Shown here: positions 33,472-43,857 of the stretch, piece after piece
How positions within the stretch are numbered: position 1 is the first letter of the stretch
How the letters are laid out: each line of letters begins with the position of its first letter
Origin: Gnetum montanum
Lineage: Eukaryota > Streptophyta > Gnetopsida > Gnetales > Gnetaceae
NCBI GenBank assembly: GCA_015680685.1
Contig: MNCI01022309.1
Coordinates: 135,392-199,391, forward strand
Direction of reading: 5' to 3'
DNA: 64,000 nt
Notes under the pieces: model-generated
What the model saw: the letters and a program-made list of their open reading frames with translations, nothing else
Told to the model about the DNA's origin: nothing
Database searches by the model: none
Made by a program: the position numbers and the translations under genes

Positions 33472-36400
33472 TTATTTTAGGAATTTTTTGATGTTTTTCT
33501 TTTTAATGTTAGGCGATGTGTCAACGGGTATGATTCTGTATTTAGCGTCCCCTTCGCTGATTACTTTAAATGGTAATTCGGCCCATGGGACATCTAATGG
33601 AATGGCTTCTGCGTCAGTGTTTTTGGATGTTTCAGTATTTGTGGTGAGTTCTGTGTTAGTTTCTAATTGAGAAGGTGTATGTACAATGTCAGGCGCAGGT
33701 CTTTCTGTTTTAGATGGATCTTCTTCGTGTTGAAAGGATTAGCACTTACCGGTTTTTGTTCTTTTATGTCATTTTGTCTAGGCTCTTCGAGCTTAATTTC
33801 TGAGCCTTGGGCCGTGTCCATGTGTGATGAAATAATGGGAGTAGCAGCCTCCCCATAAATGACGATTTCACCACCTTCGTAAGGTAGGTGAATCTCTTGG
33901 TGTATGGGGGAGGAGACTGCTTTCAGTTGGGCCAACCAGGGTCTTCCTAATATTAGGTTGAATCCTGGCATTTCATCGACCACCACGAAGTCGGCAGATG
34001 TGGGAAACTGGTCCCCCGCTATGAAGTCTAAGGTTATTATGCCCTTGACCATCACGCGTGACCTGCTGAATGATTTTAGACATGTAGTTGCAGTCGGCTT
34101 GATTGACTCTGTTGGCCCTAGTTGTTCAACGATAGGGTATGGTACCACGTTCGTAGCAGCTCCATCGTCTACGTGGACCCTGTGTATCTTGAACTAATTT
34201 ATGCGTATCGTTATGAACATGGGGGTTGTTGTCACTTCCCCTGTTTCCTTATCCATTTTAATGTTATCATTGTGGAAGCTTAGTGGTTTGGACGTTGACC
34301 CTTGGGGTGAGGACATTACCGCATGAATGGATGGTTCGTTTGGGGGCAAGTTCTCGCTCACTGGGATGGACGTTAGCATACATACCAAAGCTTCCCGATG
34401 TGTTTGAGATGTAAGAACCAAGTCATACAAGCTGAGTGACGTGTTCTTTTGCTTCAGTGCTTGGGTGACTTGTGTTAAAGTTGTTGCAAAATCTCTACTG
34501 TTGGGCGCGTTTGCATTAGTGGTGATTGGGTCCATTGGGCCCGACAGTTTTATTTCATGTTTCGTCGGTTTATCGTTTTTGCTCGGAGTTGTTGTCTTAG
34601 ATGTGTCATGTTTGTTAGATGGTTTACCTTCATGTCCTGCGTTTGGTTGACTGTTAGGCGATGTCATGGGTATGGCATTAAGTGGAGTGGGTTTAGGTGG
34701 CCCTACAGCTAACTGTTGACGCTCTTTCTCCAAGCGTTCACGTGTAAGCCTATCCGCTAGGCATTCTCGTGTGTGATGTGGAGGTGGAGTCTGTTTGAAA
34801 GCCTCGGTTTTCTTTGGTATCCTTACCACATACGGAGCCGGGTAAGGTTGCGGTTGGGCAATCAGATGTGGTTGAGTAGAAGGCTGCCAGGCATCCTAAC
34901 GACGTAGGGGCTAGGTTTGCCTTCCGTTTGTGAGGTGGAGGTTTGATAATCATTAGGACTTGTGGATGTCCTAACAATATATGGGGTTTGTTTGGGCAAA
35001 GGTTGGACCTCCGCTGTTGCAACTGGGAGCAGCACTCGGATTATGAAAGGGGTAGGCCGAGTAGGAGGGGTTGATAGATTCGGGGTAGTGACAGCGGGAG
35101 GTATGCGCACTACGTATGGTTTTTGCAGGGCGGATGATGGCTAAGGCATGGATGCGGATGGAGTAGGAGGAATATGAACTACAAAGGGTTTGTTAGGTGT
35201 TTGTGGTTTGTATTCAGGGTAGACGGTATTAATGTTGGGTGTTTCGGATTCATCATCAAAGCAGATCGTGTTGATAATGTATGGCGCCTCTTTGGTGTTT
35301 AGAGGGTCTTTGTATACCCCCATAGCCTGATTCTGTGGTTGGACCGCGTTGGCCTCATCAAAGGTGATTTGGCCTTCATCAATCATTCACTGTATATCCT
35401 GCTTCAATGTGAAACAGTAACCTGTGCCATGCCCGTTGCGTTAGTGGTAATCGTAGAAGTGATTGATTCTAAAACCTTTGGGCACTGGAGGCTCATTCGG
35501 TGTTGCTAAGCTTGGGTTCTGCACAAGTTGACAGAACCAATCATGTCTCTAGATGGTCGCAGGGGATAACTGTTTGTGTTTCATTAACCCAGCCTTCAGG
35601 AGTTGATCGAAGAGCTGGGATGGCTTCATAGGCAACGGGGTATATTGAGAGGGTTCTTTCCTCTCAAAATTTCTCGTACGACCTGGTGTTGGATTCTGTG
35701 ATGATGATGATTCCGACGTGGCTGTGGGAGTAGGTTTAGTATAGTTAGTGGGAGTTACTGGTGGTTTATTTTGTTGTGTCATGCGTGCTTGTTGTGTTTC
35801 CGCTATTGCAGCTATAGTTGCTTTAGCCTTCTCTTTAGCCTTTTTACTATGTTGGTTTTTGAAGGCTAAGTATGCAGGGTCATGGCTATTTTGAGCTGCC
35901 TCTTCTATGTTTTTGATCTGTACAAAGGCTTAGTTAAGATTACACGTGTTAAGATAATATAATTTGGATTTGAAGAAGTCATTAACGGCCCCCTTTAGAA
36001 TTGTAAGCAGATATGTCTAGGGGATTGGCTCGTGTAGCTCGTTGAGAGTGGCGCTCCACCTCTGAATGAATTTTTGCACAGGTTCAAGGGGTGCTTGTTT
36101 AACCTGTATGAGGCTATCCAATGTCGCTTCAGGTTTCAGGTTATATTTGAACCTGGTCACGAATTGATGTAATAACTCCTCCAAGGAAAATATAGAATTC
36201 CTCGGCAGGGCCCGGTACCAATCAAGTGCTCTCCCTGTGAGAGACATAGGGAATACTCGTAAAATGGCATGTGGCCACACCTGGAGTAACGCGCATTCTA
36301 ATCTAAATGTTATTAAGTGAGCATTGGGGTCCGTTTCCCCATTATATTTAGTTAGTGTTGGCAAAGAAATGCCTTTGGGCAAGGTTAGAGGTGGGATGGA

Positions 36401-37566
36401 GGGGCTAATGGGGTCATCGTGGTAGAAGTTCACTACCTTTAACTCTCCGTTGGCAGCCGTTTTGAGGTGCTTGACCTCGTTAGTTAGTTCTTGCATTAAT
36501 TTTTTGGCATCTGCCTAGTCTTGGGCGCTAGGTGATATGGCAGCTGAAGGTTGTGGTACATTGTACAGGTTGGACTGTTGGATGGTAGGTTGAAAGGCTG
36601 AGAGCTGTGCGGCGGTCGGTGGTTGTACTTGTGGAATGATTAGGGCGTGTGGTAGGAGGGACAACACATTGTATGTGTGAAGTTGTTGCTGCTGTGGTTG
36701 GGGCTATACTTGGGGCATGTTAACTAGTGGAATCGTGTGGGGTGGCATGGTGTAGTGAGGAAGTTGATGTTGTTGTGGTTGAGGCCCCATCGCTGCCCAT
36801 TGTCCGGCCACGTTTTGTGAAGGAACTCCCTGTTGGGTTACGGTGGTCGAGGGAGCTCCGTGCACTTGGATGTGAGGGATGTGGTGAGCGGACGTGGATG
36901 CTGGTATTATGTGTGGCATCCCTATCACTCTAGGTGAGAAGGTTGCTCCTGTGTTGTTGTGTGGGGGTGGTGCCTGCGAAGATGGGCTGACGGCTACAGT
37001 GGGAATGATAGCGAGAGGGAGTGTGTTGAATTGCGGGTCGATCGCAGGAGGAACGTGAACCAAGGCTAATGTTTCTGGTGGAGGGGCTTACACCTAGGTG
37101 ATCCTGAGGTGTTGGAGGGACATGAATTCCCCTGTCCCCGGGTGGAACATGGGATTGATGTGGGTTTGTGGACTGAGGGTGTGATAGGAGTCTTCGTGCT
37201 CGGATTGGGTAGCGAACTCGTCCTCCTTTTCCGGTTGGAAATCTATTGCAGGCTGGTCCAACGACTGGCCTCTTTGCAGGAGAAGTTGTGTGACGAGCTC
37301 TGAGTATTGTTCCGGAACAGGGATTACATCGTACGGGGAAGGGATGAGCTCACGTCCCCCCTGTAGAAGAGTTCAAACTACCTCTTCACCTCCATTTTGG
37401 CTCGATCTACTGCCAGACCAGCTTGTATCTTCACACATATGAAGTTATACTGGTCCTGGGTTATAATGTTAGAGGCTAGGTTCCTCCCTTGTAACCTTAG
37501 GGACCGGCGGGGCCTCGCTGTGGGTTGTATAGTCGGCTAGGAAATGACGGGCTGTTGGGTAGCCAT
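33472..37566 (-). pseudogene. gag-pro: Element B gag-protease with extended linker
   Basis: Start at the ATG at 37566 (MATQQPVIS), matching the element A start region; stop TAA at 33472; about 1365 codons, over 500 more than in A. Order: basic N-terminus with YNFICVKIQA; Pro/Gln-rich linker (about 37060-36700); capsid domain (about 36450-36010; LPTLTKYNGETDPNAHL, FIQRWSATLNELHEPIP); a degenerate zinc-knuckle-like segment near 35420 (YDYH, GHGTGYCFTLK) with the first Cys replaced; a linker with seven PYVVR-type motifs (35330-34800); a Lys/Pro-rich stretch; then protease (about 34170-33850) with VDDGAATNVVPYP and LILGRPWLAQL. Stops and a frameshift near 33730 break it. After the protease a conserved tail (AIPLDVPWAELPF, YRIIPV) also exists in A. 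Confidence 0.87.
34800..35330 (-). repeat. Array of PYVVR-type short linear motifs in the gag-protease linker
   Basis: On the minus strand seven motifs recur: APYIINT, KPFVVHIP, KPYVVRIP, TPFIIRV, TPYIVRT, SPYVVRM and APYVVRIP, each followed by Pro/Ser/Thr-rich spacers. They are spaced roughly 20-30 residues apart. Element A has no comparable array, so it expanded in the B lineage. Confidence 0.75.
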
Positions 37567-38345
37567 GGTGCCTACCATGTCGGTGACTTGAGTGGTTGTG
37601 GCAATGGTGTTTACGGGGTTCATGATGACTTGTTGAAGGTATGATACGGTATAGCGGTGTGAAACTAGTGTGCTTAGTACAGCGTAAACTTAGGTGGTAC
37701 CGTGCAGCGTATACGCTTCAGCGTCCAACATATAATGTCAACGTAGAAAACGTATAGGGATGGAGCATATAAGGTTAGCATAGACAAACCTACAGCGTAA
37801 GGAGTGCAGCATATACGCTAGACAGCGTATACAGTGTCAGGATTACAACGTATGAAGTGTGGTATAAATGAACAGCAGCGTAAAACGAGTTTGCAGCGTA
37901 AACAGAATCTTAGAGAAAGTATGCAGCATAGACAAAATCTACGATGTGAAAAGCGTAGCATAAATGGATGGCAGCGTAGACAAGTCTACAGTGTAAAAAT
38001 GTGCAGTGTGAACTTTGCGGTGGCATACGTCAGGAGCGTAAACAGGGTTTTATATGCGGCGTAAATCGTGCTGCATATATGTTGCAGCATAGACGCTGGG
38101 AGTTCTGTGGATAGAGTCCACATAAGGTTGACAGCGTAGACACTGGAAGACTTGCAGAGGATGAGTTTTGAATAGGGTAGCGTAAACACTGATCAGTGTA
38201 GACGCTGGACAGTTCACAGATGAGGTTTTAGATTACCCAGCGTAAACGCAGGGAGGGTTTCTGCAGGAATCGGCGTATGGTTGACGGTGTAAACGCTTAG
38301 CAGCGTAAATGCTAGGAAGTTTGTGAGCAAGGTTTTAGGCAGAGG
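37567..38345 (-). other. Leader of element B with GCGTAAAC / GCGTATACGC motifs
   Basis: Untranslated leader between primer site and gag. From 37670 to 38330 it contains about 25 copies of CAGCGTAAAC, CAGCGTAGAC and GCGTATACGCT units. No upstream ORF is convincing. Confidence 0.7.
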
Positions 38346-38362
38346 CCCTCCTTCTAGCGCCA
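38346..38362 (-). other. Primer-binding site, element B
   Basis: The minus strand reads TGGCGCTAGAAGGAGGG five bases inside the LTR. This is the cleanest copy in the window. Confidence 0.82.
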
Positions 38363-38367
38363 ATTTC

Positions 38368-39644
38368 TGTACCGCCTGAAATCATCAATCTCTGGCTGGA
38401 AAAAAATAGAGACCATGGGATCGCAGGATGCGCACAGAAGATCCTACCTTCTCCTGAGGGCGAGCTGGAACGAACAAAGGCATAGTACATTGGGTGGTCC
38501 GCACATGAATCAGACAAGGATTTCCCTGAATGTATACCGAAGTGCTATACGCTAGGTTATACGTAAACGGCGTAGCGAGCATAAACAAAGCGTAAACAAG
38601 GTAACCAATGCAAACAGAGCATAAACGTAAATAGGCCTAAATAGAGTACGCATAAGAATTAATGCAAACTGTAAATGATTATGGGAAGAAAATGTAACAA
38701 TGGCATTACAGAATGAAAGTACAATGCACCAATCTAACGCAATTGTGAATGGAACACAAGGCAGACGAAAGCCCCGGTGGGTGCAGGAAGGATTACAGTT
38801 GGTTCACTGTAAGCACGACGTAGAGGCTGTATCCTCAGCGTATAGAGTTACCTAGCGTAAAAGGTTTTGTGCTCTGTTTCTCAGCGTCTCTGTTCTCTGG
38901 TATGCTCTGGGAATTTTCCAACCTCTAGATTTCGTGAAGAATGGGGCTTTTATACAGGGTTTTAACGACGGACTCGGGTTGGGAGACACGTGGCGCATTG
39001 ACTAGGTGCAAGAGCGTAAAATTTTCAAGTGTACAATATGTTACATTTGCTGGGTGTATATGCCCAGCGTATATGCTGTCTATAGCAAGCATAGACTATG
39101 GGCGTATACACTGGGCATATACATTGGAGGTGCTGGGTGGATGCGAACTTGGGCGTAGATGTCGTTGACGCTGACGTATACGGTGGGTGTATATGCTAAT
39201 GGATGCTGAGCGTATACGCCCGGCGTATACACTGGTGTGCTGGGCGTATACCCTGGGGCATATACACTGGTGCACTGCTGCCTTGTACCAATTCTTGCTT
39301 TGCAATGCTGTTTCCATGGTGTCTCCGAAGATCTTATTGCTGGGCGTATGCATCTGTTGTACCTGCTTGGCGTACATGTGAGGCGTGTACGCTGTGCGTA
39401 TACGCCATGGACTTGAGCGTATACGCTGGGCGTATGCGCTGAGATTCTGAGCATATACGCTGGGAATGTACACTTGGGCGTATACGTTGGGCATATACGC
39501 TGGGACTGCATACTTAGTGAAAATTAAGCATCGGATCCCTGAAATTACCAAGTATGACACCCGATGTAGCTGTGGTCATCTATGGGTCCTAGGGACCTGC
39601 TTGGTGTTGGACAAGTACTAAGCTCAAAATTTTGTGGTGTTTCA
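38368..39644 (-). repeat. 5' LTR of element B (1277 bp)
   Basis: TGTACCGCC...GTGTTTCA, with target duplication ATAGA at 39645-39649. The promoter TATAAAAG is on the minus strand (38948-38954). The GCGTATACGC array at 39050-39510 lies upstream of it in U3. The array differs in copy detail from the left LTR (for example extra units near 39105 and 39425). Confidence 0.93.
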
Positions 39645-39649
39645 ATAGA

Positions 39650-40133
39650 TATCAGCACCACGTCCATGACATCATAGAGATTGTGACCGCACTACTACGC
39701 TAGCACTATGCCTATCTAACATCACATACCATATTCAGACATTGTTCAATTAAAAATTGTGTGCCTCAATCTTCAAGCAGTGCATTTCTCCACCTTCCAA
39801 CTCTAGTTCTATATTTTTAGCATTTATTTTAAATTTCTCAACATTCTCTCAGCATTTGATTTTACACAATTTTCTACTATCAATCTACATTTACATGTTC
39901 ATGTTATGTTACGTTCCGTTGTTGCTCGTTGTCCTGGCTTTCGCATGAAGCTGACTAAAACTCTATTTACAAACAATTATTGTTACACCTTGTAAGTTAT
40001 TGTTTGATTGACCAAACTATTGAGGGCATCTCATTTCCATGTCACCTAGCACAACCCTTACATGGATTTGGGGTTAGGTTGTACATCTATGGACCTCTCG
40101 GTGTTCCACCCATTGATGTTTTCTAACATCACA
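39650..40133 (+). repeat. 3' LTR of element E, second part
   Basis: Resumes the LTR interrupted at 21913. The end, 40091-40133 (CCTCTCGGTGTTCCACCC, then TTGATGTTTTCTAA), aligns with the U5 end of element H (52537-52580 on the other strand). This identifies the boundary near 40133. Confidence 0.7.
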
Positions 40134-41700
40134 CACCACATCCTAAATGCTATTGATTTGAGCAAATGCTTGGATCAAGGAGTGCAGGGCAAGGTAGTAT
40201 AGCTTTGACTTAATAAATTCATTTACTGCATCTTTGAAAATGGCTAGTAAGTGGCTCTTTGCGATAGGCTTGTGAATTTCATTAAGCACAATGCTTCAGC
40301 ACTAAATGAATTTTTGTATGGGCTCTATGTGGCCCTACTTAATCTACATTAGTTGGTCTAGGATCACCTCGGGCTTCAATTTGTACTTGAAGTGAGAGAT
40401 AAATTAGCTAAGTAATTCCTCTAAGGAAGATATGGAGGCCCTAGGAAGCATGCAGTACTAATCTAGTGCTTTCTAGTCAAGGACATGGTGAACACATGGA
40501 TGATTACATATGACCATCCCTACAATAAAAGGTATTCAAAATGGAGGGTCACTAGATGGATGTTAAGATCCCCTTCACCATTGTATTTAGTGAACTGGGG
40601 AAGTTGGACTGTGGGAGGTAGGGTCAATGATGGAACCAGGGGACTAATTAGGTCATCTTGGTAGAAGTCTATCACATGGACTGTCATGAAGGAGGAAGCT
40701 TTAAGTTACTTAACCTCCTCAATGAGCATTCAGATGAGCTAGAATGCTTGGTCCAAACTTGGGGTGGATGTAGTGGGTTTTGTTGGTTGTGCTACTTGTT
40801 GTACTACTTGAGTGGCCCACAGCCCCGCTATGGGCTGCATGACCACATGGAATGCTTATTGCACATGCTATTGCGTATACTATTGTGTATGTTGTGCCAT
40901 GGGCATAGAGGCTAGATCCCACCATGGGGTTGTGGCTTGCATGATTGTAGGTGTGCTAATAGAATAGGTGGAACATATGACACTTGAGCCTGTGGCAATT
41001 GGGATGTTTGCATAGTGTGCACGTACGTTTGCGTCGACATTATAGATATTGGCAGGAAAGACTATGTAGATGTCATGAAGGGGAAGGTGGTAGATGGTCT
41101 CACACCCTGATGTGTGTGACACACGAAGGTTAGTATGAAAGATGGTCCTACACCCTAATGCATATGCACTTGATGACTTACCACCATAAGGGTTGACTTG
41201 GGAGGTGACAAGGGGGATGTAACTTCTTAACAAAAGGTAGATGGCTGGAACTATTGAGGGATGAAATTGGAGATAGCTTGCTAAAAGGAGACATAGAAGG
41301 GGTTCTCATTATCCGAACAAGCCTCAAACTCATCTTTTCCATCCTACAAGGGCTCCTCATAGTTGGTTGCCACATCATGCTCATTCAACCCACTCAATCA
41401 ACAAGTTGGTTGAGCAGCCATTGGAAGTTCTTAGTGAGCAGAATAAAAACATTGGGGTTAGGGAAGTACTTCCTCTTGTTCTAATGTATGATTTCATAAC
41501 CCCATTTTGCATCCATTTTTTGGTGGTCTAAGCATAGACCCCCCTAGATGTTTTCACAAAGGAAGTTATATTTTTCATCATTGGTTGCCTATTCGAAGCA
41601 ATTACCTCTCCACCAAAGCGAGTCCCCTAGCCCCAGAAAGAGTAATTGTGACTTCTCACTGACCAAGTCAAACAACAAATGTGCTTAGGGTAGAGGTTGA
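40134..41700 (-). pseudogene. gag: Element F gag (truncated by element E)
   Basis: The minus strand aligns with the capsid part of gag in A and B: 40200-40360 corresponds to the region before FIQRWSA...LNELHEPIP, and 40530-40690 to the KYNGEGDPNAHL region and the DFYQDDLI segment. The start is not certain; homology to the N-terminal basic region extends to about 41690. Frame is lost in many places. The protease and everything downstream are cut off by the insertion of element E at 40133/40134. Confidence 0.75.
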
Positions 41701-42176
41701 TGGTTGCTCAAGAATCATAATGCTACATGAAAGATGCAAATGTTGTGAAAGTTGCAGATGCTAAAACAGATAAGTACAGAAATGCTAAAAAATGGCTAAG
41801 GAAATGCTAAAAAATGCTAAGAAAATGGCTAAGTTTGAAAACACCACTAAAAAATTAACTTTGGTGTGCTACACTTTCTATCCTAAGGCTTGCTATGCTC
41901 TCATGTTGTGAGCTAGCTATGCTCTTCTAAGCACATAGAGTTTTGGCCAAGTGCCAACGATACGCTTTGGCTTTCGTCCAAAGGGGTTTTTGGGGAACCA
42001 ACAACTGGGTCCAATCTTACACCAACCAACTTGTAGAAAACTCCTACACTAGTCTATGCTCTAGCTACTACCATGGTAGGTCCACAGGGGTGTCAAGTCT
42101 ATGCTAGCCAAAAACTAGTAGCGGAGGTGCAAAGAGCATGTGCGACTACCACTAAACATAGAAGGAAATGGCATGA
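41701..42176 (-). other. Leader of element F
   Basis: AT-rich untranslated leader between gag and the primer site. A small cluster of CTATGCTCT motifs at 41870-41930 matches the motif class of this element's U3. Short AAATGCTAAGAAAATGGCTAAG-like repeats lie at 41760-41835. Confidence 0.5.
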
Positions 42177-42193
42177 CCCTCCTTCTAGCACCA
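42177..42193 (-). other. Primer-binding site, element F
   Basis: The minus strand reads TGGTGCTAGAAGGAGGG beside the LTR, one difference from element B. Confidence 0.75.
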
Positions 42194-42201
42194 AAAAAAA
42201 T

Positions 42202-43857
42202 TGTAGCAACCAAAAATGTTGATGGCTAGAATAGTCATATCAAGGGGTCTATGATTGTGGTATAGTCCTAACCTTGCCCCCATCCGAAGGACCATCGTTG
42301 GAGGGGAAAACGTAGGTGGAGTGCCCAAAATGGTCTTATCAATTGAACCAGGACTTATGGAGTGTTTCGATGAACAAGTGCTAAAGGGTTCACATAGTGT
42401 TTCTAGTGGTACTGAGATCAACTAAGCTTGAGCATAGTAAGGTTTTTTGGTAAGGAAATGATAGTATGAATGTGTAAATGCATGAAAAATAGTGAAAAGA
42501 TGCAAGTGCAATGCTAAATGCCAAGGAAAATGCTTGAAAAATGCAAAGGAGTTTGAGAGAGAGAATGGCACCACCTCAAATGGAGGAGCATAGCAATTGT
42601 AAAAAGGAGGTGAGGAGGTATGTTATGTACAGACAAGCATAGTAGGTAGTGTAGTCATAGTCTCTGGGGTGTTTGAGCTATAAAATTGACACCCATCATG
42701 AAGTCTGAGCTTGATAGGCTGGCTACCATAGTGTTCTATGGGTTGCGATGTGTTGTGGTGTGCAAAGGTGGTGTTCCAAAGTTTTTCCAAGGCATTAAGT
42801 GTACCTGGGTGCAAGGGTGCTAGTGCCAAGATGCTCACTGCTAAATGAGAACATCTACCTAGTGCTTTAAAATGCCAACCATTGAATGCAAAATGCCAAC
42901 CCTTAAAATGTGAACCATAGGGGTATTTATAGGGTTAGGGTTGACATGAAGTGCNNGGGTAGGTGAGGCTATGCTAACCCCAACTATGCTCCTACTAGAG
43001 CAACTAGTGCTACACTCTAGTGTACTCTAATGGATCCCAAGAGACTGCTAGACTATGACTACACTACCAAGACTGCATGTGCCAGAGTTAAAAAGATTAC
43101 AATGTATTTGCAAATAGTGCAAAATAGTACAACTTGAAGAATATGCTTTGAGACTACGCTCTCCCCTCATTCGAGTGGAATCAAGTGAAGGTACAATTTT
43201 GGGATATGGGGGGGGGGGNTTGATCTTGCTTGCTAGAGAAGTGTTGGAGCCAAGATGGAGGCATGTGTTGAGCTTTAGAAGCTTTTGGAGGTTGTCCTAC
43301 ATTGCTATGCCAACTATGCTTTGGAGCGTAACCCAATAGTTAGGAAAATTCTACAAAAATTGAAGTCCAGTGCTGGCTATGCAAGCTATGGTCTAGAGCA
43401 TAGCAGGAAAAGTGAGAGTGTAGCATTGACACTTGGAAAAAATTGGAAAAACTTGCAATATTCATCCAGGCTATGCTCTAAAGCATAGTAGGAGGGGTAG
43501 CTTCAAGAGTTAGAAGATCTACCAAATGTCTCATCTATGCTAAGCTAGCTTGATATCTTCTAGCTTGACACTTTAGCAAAACTGGCTACTAAAGTGCATG
43601 CTATGCTAGGTATGCTCTAGAGCATAGCAGGGAGAATGGGAGTGTAGCACAACACTTTGAAAAATTTTGTAACCACTATTGACACTTAGAAAATTTTGCA
43701 AATCTAGTTTTGTGTTGCATGCCACACTAACTATGCTTTGGAGCATAGTCCTAATAGTGGAAGCATGGGCCGAACACTTAAAACAAATTTTCCTTGTGTT
43801 GATACTTAAGAAAAATTTGTAGTCCAGGTACTATCACCCAAATTTGGTGGTGTTTCA
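42202..43857 (-). repeat. 5' LTR of element F (1656 bp)
   Basis: TGTAGCAACC...GTGTTTCA. The minus-strand promoter CCCTATAAATACCC has its TATA at 42924-42931. U3 (43300-43760) holds palindromic motifs such as TATGCTCTAGAGCATA (43611-43626). NN at 42955-42956 and N at 43219 (in a G run) are unresolved bases. The 3' LTR partner is outside the window, left of element E. Confidence 0.85.

Larger units (their letters stand above)
21914..39644 (-). mobile_element. Element B: complete 17.7-kb Tat-lineage retrotransposon carrying a reverse gene
   Basis: Both LTRs (21914-23164 and 38368-39644), purine tract, primer site and an ATAGA target duplication are present, so the internal order is that of one integration and not a rearrangement: gag-protease (37566 to 33472), reverse gene (28518-32938, plus), pol (27830 to 24358), 3' block. 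Compared by eye over their first 150 bases, the LTRs differ at roughly one base in ten, mostly transitions, so the copy is not recent. It is inserted in the 3' LTR of element E. Confidence 0.95.
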
